Shown here: piece after piece, positions 56,110 through 64,000 of the stretch
Layout of the letters: every line of letters begins with the position of its first letter
Numbering within the stretch: position 1 is the stretch's first letter
Assembly (NCBI RefSeq): GCF_963678635.1
Contig: NC_087069.1
Span: 21,054,660 to 21,118,659, forward strand
Direction: 5' to 3'
Length of the DNA: 64,000 nucleotides
From: Symsagittifera roscoffensis
Lineage: Eukaryota; Xenacoelomorpha; Acoela; Convolutidae
Notes under the pieces: model-generated
Seen by the model: the letters and a program-made list of their open reading frames with translations, nothing else
What the model was told of the DNA's origin: nothing
Databases searched by the model: none
Program-made: the position numbers and the translations under genes

Positions 56110-56389
56110 TTACCATCACACTGAAACCTTACATTCCCTATCTTAATACATTGGGTAACCTATTCCCTTTGTTAATACAATGATTTTCTAGCCCTTATGC
56201 ATAGAGATATATATACACTATCCTAATACATGGGAAATATAAACACTATCTTAAAACATGGTAAGATCGGGCGCCAAAAATTTTTCTGAAACTTACCATC
56301 TCAAACCTGCTATCTTAATAGATTGGGAAACCTATTCCCTATCCTATTACATTGGGAAATATTTTCCCTATCCTAATTCATAGGGTGAT
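56110..56389. repeat. right terminal/subterminal repeats of the giant element
   Basis: Complementary copies of the left-end repeats: CCCTATCTTAATACATTGGG and variants, ending CCTAATTCATAGGGTGAT. Just outside, 56400-56433 contains one more related unit (CCTATGTTAATACATGGGGG), so the true end could lie slightly further out. Confidence 0.75.
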
Positions 56390-56446
56390 GACCGGATACT
56401 CTATAGCCTATGTTAATACATGGGGGTCATCACCCACCCCCCTCAA

Positions 56447-56595
56447 CCCCCCCCCCCCCCCCCGGATCGCCTCACACATATACTACTAAACTGCTCATCT
56501 TAATGGAATTTCCAAATTAATTAATTCGCCGTTGAAGCTAACCTGAAGATGACCGCGTTTCAACTCACAAATCCCCCCCTCCCCCCCCCCCCCCC
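56447..56595. repeat. poly-C tracts flanking the giant element
   Basis: C17 at 56447-56463 and C7-T-C15 at 56573-56595. A short imperfect direct repeat (ACTGCTCATCT(T/C)AATG) occurs at about 56490 and 56649. Confidence 0.85.
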
Positions 56596-56699
56596 AGAAA
56601 AAAAAATTGAAAAGTGTTTTTCGTTGGCAACACTTGAATAAAAGCAAACTGCTCATCTCAATGAAGTTTCCAATGAGTTTAGTTTGCGCTTCATTAGCT

Positions 56700-57090
56700 G
56701 AAGCTTCATTAGCAGAAAATTTAAGTTGCGTTTACTGTCTCTACAATTATTTCACGAAAATTGGTTGCAGGTGAGTTAATTTTCGGTTATGTGAAGAAAA
56801 TTGGTTATGTGAGTTATCTTTCAATTGAAGATATCATTGTCTTTAGGATGATTTGAACTGAATAATCAAAAAAATTGACAGCAAAATTGCTAGTCAGCCT
56901 TTATTGATTTTTTTCCCAAAAACGTTACTGTGCCAAACTGGCCAAACTGTGCACTGGATAGGAGCAAAATTTTTCTCTGTAGTTCCTGGATTCCATGTCT
57001 TTAAACCTGTTAAAATTTTGCCGGAGCGATCAAAGGAAAAGAAAGAACAAAGGGAGCGTCCTTGTTGCTCGTGCCTGGCAAATTTTCTAA
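56700..57090. other. no recognisable gene
   Basis: AT-rich; the frame 56904-57101 has no domain character. Confidence 0.35.
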
Positions 57091-57092
57091 AT

Positions 57093-58690
57093 CAGATCTG
57101 AAGTAATCTTTTTCAGATCTAAATTTCAGATCTGAAATGGTTTGTAAAGTGCTTAAAAACCCGGGTTGACCTCCATAAACTAAAAATGCCAATCATACAA
57201 TTCCATAAACTAAGTTTCAGAAAAAATAATAATCATACAAGTTTGATACATGTTGCTAATTTTTCTTTTTTCATTTTGCTAACTTTTTTCTTATTTTGGC
57301 CTAAACTCGGTGTATCGTACTCAATAAAAAAAGAATTTTTTTGGAAAAAAAATGTTAAACATATAATTTCTATATATGGAAATGGTATGATTACCATTTT
57401 TTGATGGCGACAGCGAAAACTTTTCAAAGTAATGTTGCAATTGCCCATACTTTTTTGTTCTTAACTCAACCGCCAATCAAATTTTGTAGTCAAAAAATGT
57501 TTTCCAAAAAATTTTACAAATATTTTTTGGCTGCTTTTTTAGTCCTGGATATACAAAAATTTGATTTTTTTCCGAATCTCTGGGATAAATTTTTTGAAAC
57601 AGGCTAAGAAATCTCTTTTTGTATTTCTTTTTTTGTATGGCAAGTTTATATAAGCCTTTATGAATGTCTGATAGTTTGAAAAATCTTATTTTAAAAATAA
57701 TCATTTTCCAAATTTTTTTGCAAAAATTAAAAATTGATGCTTTCAGTAGATGATTTGTGAAGATAACTCTTACACATATTTCAAGTCGTTTCCAATGCCT
57801 TGTAAATGCAACACGATCAAGCTTTTGGTGACTCCAGGAGAAATTTTGAGTCAACCATAGTTTGTTGTCACTTGTGTTCGGTCACGAACACATCCCAAAA
57901 TTTTAGAGAATTAAAATTTTAAAAGTCAATTTTTTGATTTATTCGAAAATGCAAGTCATACAATTTCCATGTTTGAAAAATCAATAATCATAGACTTTTC
58001 GTTAATTTTTTTTGAATCGATGGAATTGCATTAAAAGTGTATGACTAGCAATTTTCTGTATATGAAAATTGTATGACTAGCATTTTGGTGAACTCGGGTA
58101 ATACTTGGATACTTTAAGGATGAGCTATTTCAGATCTAATTTCACGTATGAAATTTTGTTTTTCTTCGTTATTTCAGATTTTAAAAAAGTCTATTTTAGA
58201 TCTTTTTCAGAAGTGAATTTTTTTTTAGTTCTTGGTTATTTCAGATCTGAAAAATCAATTATTCTGACTCATTTTTTGGCATTTTTTATATATTTGTACC
58301 TGACAGCTTCTGCTAGCGACTAACAGGTACTCCGCAAACTCTTCAATGGGAGACTGGCATAACATGTTTCCCCAAGCGTGAGATAAACACTGGAAACGCA
58401 TAAATAGCGCATGAAAATCGAAAGTTTGATGTTTTCAAGAGTTTTCGAAAAAATTTTATCACAGTTGAACAAGAAATTTAGTTCGAAAAAAGAACAATTT
58501 GTGAAATTATTTGGAAGTTTTTTTTACCGCAAGTTAATCTAAACTTATTTGTGTATTGCAGAAACATCAAAAATATGTGTTCTCGAAATGCATAAATTAT
58601 AATTTAACAAATTGTTTATCAGATCTAATTTCAGATCTGAAATTTTCTATTTCAGATCTGAAATTTTCAAACTCTAAATCAGAAACTTCC
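57093..58690. repeat. scattered TTTCAGATCTGAAA palindromes
   Basis: The 14-bp palindrome or its half-site ATTTCAGATCT occurs about nine times (for example near 57093, 57113, 57126, 58129, 58238, 58618, 58630, 58650) within 1.6 kb, in several cases as adjacent half and full sites. Confidence 0.7.
57161..58090. repeat. inverted copies of the 30.1-30.35 kb repeat family
   Basis: Starts CCGGGTTGACCTCCATA (complement of 30335-30351) and contains AATCATACAATTCCATA, GGAAATGGTATGATTACC and the GATGGCGAC segment that matches GTCGCCATC at 30093. Further TCATACAATTTCCAT and GTATGACTAGCATTTT motifs follow to 58090. These blocks lie outside the termini of the giant element on both sides. Confidence 0.65.
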
Positions 58691-58699
58691 GATAAGTTT

Positions 58700-58850
58700 T
58701 CTAGACTCTGCGCAAACAAACTAGATACAGTATCCTTATCGGTATTCAACTTGAAATTGAAAACGTGCTTTTCTCAAATTGGGTTGATTTCAGACTATAA
58801 ATGAAAAAGTATCTGGCTTTAAAATTCACCAGAATTAATATGGTGCAACT
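58700..58850. other. AT-rich spacer
   Basis: Nothing recognised. Confidence 0.35.
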
Positions 58851-59285
58851 GGTTTTGTAAAATTCGGGCCCAAAAATTTGACCCAAAAACAATCAATTTT
58901 GGCTTTGTTTAGTCAATCAGAAAATACCCAAAACCTATTTGTTTATTTGCTAACAAAACATATCACTGCAAGCTTCCTATTTAGCTCACCAAAAATATAG
59001 CCTGTTATAATCTTCTCAATTTTTATAAACATAACTATATTTGCTTGATAGCCAAAAAATGTCATTTTTACTTTTTTTTAGATTGAAATTGTTTTTTAAA
59101 CCCTTTGAGCGCACTTATGGAGATTACACCCTTTTAAAAATTTTAATAGGGCCACTTCAGAAGCCTAAAGTATTCAAATTTTGTCAGTAAATAAACTAGT
59201 ACGTTTGGAGGTTTTTTTGATTGACTAAACAAAGCCAAAATGATAGTTTTTGGGGTAAATTTTTGGGCTCGTGTTTTGCAATTCA
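58851..59285. mobile_element. ~435-bp MITE-like element with ~75-bp inverted repeats
   Basis: The left arm reads GGTTTTGTAAAATTCGGGCC through TTTTGGCTTTGTTTAGTCAA (to about 58920). The right arm (59216-59285) is its imperfect complement, starting TTGACTAAACAAAGCC and ending GGGCTCGTGTTTTGCAA. The interior is AT-rich without a frame. It would depend on a transposase from elsewhere. Confidence 0.75.
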
Positions 59286-59289
59286 AGTT

Positions 59290-60285
59290 TTATTTGTTTT
59301 TTTCCGGATGAATTAAATCAGCACTGCATATAAAAACCATATTCAAGAAACTAGATCAAATGCTATTATTACGATGCAACTCAATTTTTTTTAATGTTAG
59401 AACTTTTTAAAGATTGTTGCAATTTTTGGTTTTAAAAAAGCTGACTTCACGTTGTTTTCATGGCACTTTTTCCTCCCGACCCACTTGCTAAATTTTATAA
59501 CTACAAAATTTGTAGACAATGTCCGATTGTTATGAAAATGGACAACAGATTACGGCACGGCAAATTAGTTTGGTGTCCATATTTAGTCTTGTAAAACTAC
59601 TCGTTGCCTTCTACATTTGATAAATTTGATGCTCGTCTGAGGCAAGGGGGAAAAGAGTCAATTTTAGGATATACAGCCCAAATCAACCTAAAATTATATT
59701 AAAATCAAGAAATTAAATTGCGATCAAAATTATGATACTTTTTTGGAATATAATACCTTAAACCCATTAATTGTCCACAGTGAGACATTCCAAAGTGACA
59801 TGTATTAAGTGACAAGGTATACTAAAAAGCATGTGCTTACGATCTTGTAGTTTATGGAACAATACCAAGAATACCTTTCCATCGAAAGAAAAAAGTTAGT
59901 CATACAATTCATATGTACGAGTAAAATTTTAATAAAATTTAATAAAGTTGGAGTTTGTACACTAAACTTTATGATAAAATTACTATTTATTTTCTGTGTT
60001 GCTCCAGATGTAAGAAAAAAATACAACGAACACGAACTCTTAGTGTTTTTCTTCAAAAGTCGGAACAATAACCAAATAATGAGCTCCTGTTTTCATCAAT
60101 GACAAAATTTTCAATGTTTTGAATTGGTGATTTTAATGTAATACATGCTATTGTAACCTGAGGGTATGATTGATTCGTCATTAGGTTAATTTGTACAGCA
60201 AACAAAGGTAAAGTTCAAAATAATTCAATCTTCGAAGATATCGTCCCTTCTATGCCAGAAAAAACAAACTTTGACAAAACCGGCG
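59290..60285. other. AT-rich, no recognisable gene
   Basis: Short frames on both strands (59805-60102) look like composition artefacts. Confidence 0.4.
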
Positions 60286-60287
60286 AA

Positions 60288-60307
60288 CCCCCCCCCCCCC
60301 CCCCCCC
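60288..60307. repeat. poly-C tract (C20)
   Basis: Twenty consecutive C, separating the AT-rich region from the GC-richer retroelement sequence downstream. Confidence 0.9.
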
Positions 60308-60359
60308 ATTGAACTATGAAAGCTAAAAATGTGAAATTCAGAGGAGCAATACTAGAGAT

Positions 60360-61860
60360 GATTTGACCCGGGCACGCAAAATCCGGGACCCGTCAGACCT
60401 TTGGGGGGCAAGTGATAACGGTCCCCGGAAGTGTAAAGGGCGCTATCAGAACTCGGAACCTAGCGGCGGTATTGGGCTCAAATTCTAGTATGTTGTAGGC
60501 CTAATTGAGGAAAGCTTAAGTTTAGAATCCCAGACTCCTAGGATCCAAAAACACCCCATAAGTTGTTTCTCGGCCTCAAATGATCATAGAGAGCTGAAAC
60601 TTGAAGGGATGAGAGGTAGTGGCAAGATACATCTTCTTATATAATTTGAACCAAATCCGGCCTTTGGATCGGAAGTTAAAATCACTTGAACCGGAAATAG
60701 GTAATTTACGCGAAATGATGAACGGTGGCATAATGATTTTTTGCGGCAATGGCAATAAGATACGAACCCCGAAAAAAAAACCTGTGAATGGAAACCCTCA
60801 GGCGAAAAAAATGATAATGGACCTTAGAAATGGTATAAATTGTGAACTATTGATGGGATATGGATAGAACTTGGTAGTTAGGACCCCCATGGGATTCTGA
60901 ACCCAAATATGGAAGTTTGAACCCGGTTGACCTCCGAGTGACCTTAAGTTGACCTTTGGGCATTTTGACCCCAAAATGCATGGAAAACCCCGAGATTATT
61001 ACCGGAAAGTGGCGTATTCCCCAGCCCAACCCCTCGAAATGAGAATAGGCCACCTGCCAAAAATTGGGGGAAAACTTATAATGGGAACTAGAGCAGAAGC
61101 TGATAGAGATGTAGCTTTTACTTTGCAACTTTTAAATAGTAGAGTTAAATCAAAGTGGGTTTGGTAAACCTTGTGTTCAATTTAGCTTGGCGAGTGATCT
61201 ATTAATAGCAATAAAACTAAGCTGAAGAAAATTAATCCCAGAGGAAATTGATTGTAATAAGACAGTAGCATCAGAATTGGTCTTCTAAATAGTATGAACA
61301 GACGTTGAATATAGTTAGCTTCCGGGAGGTGAATTTTTGCTTTAATTTGACCCCTAATAGACTAACTACGTTACCTTGATAGCTAAAAGATCCAGATTGA
61401 AATAGAGTACAGACCAAAATTTTAGGTGCTGGAAATGATGTAGCTACCCATGAAAAGGGCCTCCCACTACCCTTGGGAGGTTGGAACGTTAACATGATCA
61501 TTAAAAGAAAGACCTTGCAAGGGTTTTTTAGTGAAGATAGCATGGTTTGGAGGTTGATTTGAACTCGAGGGCTGAAGTCACTAAGGTCAGGAATTAGCTG
61601 ATAAGAATCGTACGGCATTTGCCAAAGCGTGGCCAAATTGTGACACCTACCGCATACCTCGTATCTAATAAGCGTGAGAGTATTGATAAAAGGAACCGAA
61701 GTTGGCAGGTGACAGAGTTGACAGGGGGAGGGATATAGCCTTAAACATGTGCGGACGGGTGATTTAAGCGGATATCAGGACTGATAGGGAAAGGTGTGAT
61801 TTAACTAAAACTAAGTGCAAAGAAAGATAAAGAATTGGAGGGTACCGGAGAGCCTGTAAG
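60360..61860 (+). other. probable leader of the 3'-most gypsy element, no gene
   Basis: GC content rises from here. There is no convincing coding frame before about 61870. A stretch at 60920-60975 has four TGACC hexamers in 50 bases. An LTR and primer-binding site would be expected in this interval, but I could not identify either. Confidence 0.35.
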
Positions 61861-61871
61861 AGTCAGAACAG

Positions 61872-62780
61872 TTGTCAGCTACTATTAAGAGTAATCAGAG
61901 AAGAGAGCAATTGATACTGAGAGAGAGTATAGTTGGTTCACAGTTAGTTAGAGAGAACAAGGCGTATTTGGATTTGGGACAATACGGCCAGATCGATTTC
62001 CTTCATGTATCTAACAGAGTTGGGTGGACTGTAGGAAACTTTTCTCGTGGGTTGCGGATGCCAACCGGTGGGAGCTGAACAAGCCAGGATGGTACTGCCC
62101 ACGTGTTTGACAGGCTGGGCTCTAGACGAGTTCACGAGTATGCCGAATCACTTCAGGGAAGTAGTTGATGGCTTCCCTGAGCTGACATTAGAGAGGATGC
62201 ATGCCGAGCTTGATCAGCGGTTGATGCCATTCCAGAGTCAAGCTGCAGCCAGAGCTGAATTCAAAAGCCTTATGCAGGGCGACCAGGAAGCTCTTAGAGG
62301 TGAGTCAGATCGATTGGTGACGTGGCGAACGTAAGCATTGGTGTGCAAACGAGAGACTATATGAACTGTGAACAGTTCATAGATGGCATATTTGATGAAC
62401 TGCAGGAGCTACTTTTCCGCGAGGAGTTTGAAAATTTCACGCAGGTAGTGGCTCGAGCCCAGTTTCTGGAACTCTCTAACAAAACTGCCAGAGCGAGGAG
62501 CAGGAGACAGCCAAACTATATTCAACACTTGCAGAGTGTACCTGACTTGATGTGTCGAGCAGCCAAAGACGGTGTAGATATCGGTGACGCGCAGAAGATA
62601 CGGGCAGAACTGACAGGACTACGGGCGAGTACTGATCAGAGACTGGGTCAGATAGCGACGCAAATGCAAATGCAGGGCTCCCGGCAGAGTGAGTTGGCGA
62701 AACAGAACTCGAGGCACTACGAGTGTATGACAGGGATGCGGACGACCACCTGGATCAGGTGGCTTTGCAGATGCAGGTTT
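61872..62780 (+). pseudogene. Ty3/gypsy gag (capsid region), frameshifted
   Basis: Three overlapping plus-strand frames form a Gag-like protein: 61872-62078 (LILRESIVGSQLVRENKAYL), 62047-62334 (CLTGWALDEFTSMPNHFREV, then QRLMPFQSQAAARAEFKSLM) and 62322-62783 (MNCEQFIDGIFDELQELLFR, then RAQFLELSNKTARARS, then a helical Gln-rich segment). The order and spacing are those of a gypsy capsid domain, which builds the cytoplasmic particle. Frameshifts near 62060 and 62330 and a shift after 62720 inactivate it. Nucleocapsid and protease remnants follow on the same strand. This element has the opposite orientation to the gypsy remnants at 0.4-28 kb and appears to be a different subfamily. Confidence 0.8.
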
Positions 62781-62915
62781 TGATGACAATGATCGGTAGG
62801 TTGGTTAATTCAGTAATTCCCGCCCCACACCCTGAAAATCTGCCGGGGCAGGACCCAACACAAAAACCACTGGTTCGGACTCGACTGGGAATTGACCGGG
62901 CAACGCCATTTAGCT

Positions 62916-62960
62916 TGATTTGAATGCGGTCAGATTGGTCACTTTGCGAAGGAGTGTCCG
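62916..62960 (+). pseudogene. CCHC nucleocapsid knuckle with its first Cys replaced by a stop
   Basis: The frame reads stop-FECGQIGHFAKECP. A C-x2-C-x4-H-x4-C knuckle is complete except that the codon for the first Cys is TGA (62916-62918). The preceding frame 62723-62923 leads into it. It binds nucleic acid in functional elements. Confidence 0.75.
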
Positions 62961-63289
62961 ACAAAAGCTTCGGTTCATTTAAGCTACCGAGTGCGGGGCA
63001 ATGCGCGAGTTTAAAGAAGGCTTTGTCCCGGTAGAGATTACAAGCATGGAGCGAGACGAGACGACGTACGGTTCGTGTTGAGGGAGCCACAATGCGTTGC
63101 CGAAACGAGATGCTGACGAAGACAGTGATACGATGTTGGAACAGGAACAAGTTCTGCCGATTTTGGAACGAAGACCTCGGGGCACAGAGGTTTCTCCCGG
63201 GCGAGAAACGAGAGAGCAACCTCGGGCACATGTCGAGCGAGTGGGAATTAGTCATGATGCTTGTATAGGTAGAACAAAGTCGGGGCCAC

Positions 63290-63916
63290 AGATAGGTCAG
63301 TGGCTTAGATACGGAAGCCACGACTGACCTCATTCGTACAGATGTAGCTCGAGATCTCTTAGACTCGTCTGAAATTCAGCCATATCGGGGCAGACTAGAG
63401 ACAGCATATGGTCAGGAAATGAAGGTGGATGGATGCACCACCGCCTGTCTGAAACTGGGGGCCGTTGACAAAGATCTTGATATGCTAATTGTTCCGAAAC
63501 TGAAAGCAGAGACGGGAACGAAGGATGGTTTCAAAGTTCCCATACGTTATCTGACACCCATTGTATCCCCGAAGCGGATGCTCTCGAGCCTCGATGATCC
63601 AGGAGGGAAGAATGAAGGAGATGGCCATTCGAGTAACGAGAGGAGGAGGCAGCTGATAGCGAAGATAGCAGCTGCTGTCAAGCAATCCGATGATGTCCTA
63701 TCCGATGAAGAGGTATGGATAGGTAGTTTTGACGATCACTCAGCGGGAGTGATTTGCTGCGAAAACAAGGACGATGACACAATTGGGGGTTGTCCCAAAG
63801 CGATCTCGTTAGAAGAGGCACTGCAAAAGTGCAGAACTATGAGTGTACCAGAAACAGTTGCAAGCGTCAACGAGACAGCGACGAACGAAGACGATGACAG
63901 CAAGTCGCTTCGATGA
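63290..63916 (+). pseudogene. retropepsin-like aspartic protease with damaged active site
   Basis: The frame reading LDTEATTDLIRTDVARDLLD has the catalytic Asp at 63308-63310, but the usual DTG triplet has become DTE, with one residue apparently missing. It is followed by GQEMKVDGCTTACLKLGAVD and DLDMLIVPKLKA, the beta-strand pattern of a pepsin-fold monomer. The open frame continues to 63916 as an acidic tail. Proteases of this kind mature the polyprotein as dimers. The loss of the active-site Gly makes this copy inactive. Confidence 0.7.
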
Positions 63917-64000
63917 AAAAAGAACGCCAGGCGGAGTTGCGATATGCAGAAAGAAGATGAAGCGATTGCTCAAGTATTCTACTGGGCGGGACTAGGCGAT
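63917..64000 (+). pseudogene. start of the next polyprotein segment, truncated by the window
   Basis: In another frame the last bases read MQKEDEAIAQVFYWAGLGD, a helical stretch that resembles the approach to an integrase zinc-binding domain more than RT. RT could have been deleted, or could lie beyond the window. Confidence 0.3.

Larger units (their letters stand above)
33767..56389. mobile_element. 22.6-kb giant inverted-repeat element
   Basis: The two ends match as inverted copies (ATCACCCTAT at 33767; ATAGGGTGAT ending at 56389), and complementarity can be followed inward to an axis near 43.93 kb. Anchors: 33.8-34.4 with 55.8-56.4; 34.9-35.05 with 55.1-55.26; 36.9-37.17 with 52.80-53.06; 37.56-37.9 with 45.84-46.14; 38.16-38.3 with 45.42-45.53; 38.6-39.1 with 44.69-45.18; 42.71-43.06 with 44.40-44.72; 43.49-43.8 with 44.09-44.35. 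Without the LINE the left arm is about 6.56 kb. Without the 46.45-52.79 expansion the right arm is about 6.12 kb, and a 410-bp deletion accounts for the difference. The arms differ by many substitutions and small indels, so this is not a simple assembly echo. No known transposase, polymerase or integrase is encoded. It could be one large foldback transposon or an old inverted pair. Confidence 0.85.

Noticed and set aside
33767..56389. Polinton/Maverick or giant viral element as an explanation of the large inverted repeat
   Set aside because: No DNA polymerase B, retroviral-type integrase, ATPase or capsid motif was seen in either arm, and the arms extend nearly to the centre, unlike Polintons.
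33767..56389. Pure assembly artefact (a contig joined to its own reverse complement)
   Set aside because: The arms differ by many substitutions, a 410-bp deletion, an inserted LINE and a 6.3-kb expansion, which an artefactual fold-back would not have. A junction error near the axis cannot be fully excluded without reads.
60619..61167. Plus-strand frames of 72-82 codons before the gag remnant
   Set aside because: No retroelement motif and unnatural composition with lysine runs; more likely leader or non-coding sequence.
62755..63333. 192-codon minus-strand frame at the right end
   Set aside because: Antisense to the gypsy nucleocapsid/protease region on the plus strand, which carries the CCHC and protease motifs.

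Overview
The window comes from an AT-rich eukaryotic, almost certainly invertebrate, nuclear genome. Cysteine-rich secreted-protein coding, Ty3/gypsy retroelements, a MULE-type transposase remnant, a LINE-like element with a poly(A) tail and a long satellite array all point that way, and there are no bacterial operons. No host phylum can be named from the sequence. The region is a graveyard of transposable elements. Only one short reading frame looks like an ordinary host gene: a secreted 8-cysteine protein at 29.0-29.3 kb, minus strand.

Layout. 0.4-3.4 kb: decayed minus-strand Ty3/gypsy fragment (reverse transcriptase, start of RNase H, linker, tail). 3.7-4.4 kb: unidentified minus-strand coding remnant. 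4.5-10.1 kb: plus-strand, A/C-rich, G-poor block with broken reading frames, including an envelope-like glycoprotein pseudogene. 12.5-20.0 kb: second decayed minus-strand Ty3/gypsy element (gag, RT end, linker, integrase, and about 3 kb of further coding-like sequence beyond the integrase). 20045-20244: a 200-base gap. 20.2-27.1 kb: tandem array of ~838-bp units in alternating A and B types; the minus strand of each unit is a dead integrase core. 27.1-28.4 kb: gag/nucleocapsid remnant of a related element. 31.5-32.3 kb: MULE transposase remnant. 32.8-33.3 kb: a small inverted-repeat element.

33767-56389 is the most remarkable part. It is a 22.6-kb inverted repeat whose arms run from matching termini to an axis near 43.93 kb. 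Once one LINE insertion (left arm) and one 6.3-kb expansion (right arm) are set aside, both arms are about 6.1-6.6 kb and can be followed end to end. The arms carry subterminal repeats, a 54-bp-period CCAAT-motif array, a small zinc-finger reading frame, a conserved ~180-residue reading frame with a conserved poly(A) signal, and an axis-proximal reading frame. None of these is a transposase I recognise. The left arm holds an apparently complete LINE-like retrotransposon (1023-codon intact ORF, RT plus C-terminal zinc knuckle and probable restriction-like endonuclease) with a target-site duplication. The right arm preserves the uninterrupted site twice. The right arm also contains a nearly identical 4.07-kb tandem duplication.

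56.4-61.8 kb: homopolymer C tracts, palindromic short repeats, and another ~430-bp inverted-repeat element. 61.9-64.0 kb: plus-strand Ty3/gypsy gag, nucleocapsid and protease remnant running off the window. Homology calls rest on reading motifs by eye; percent identities and family assignments were not computed.
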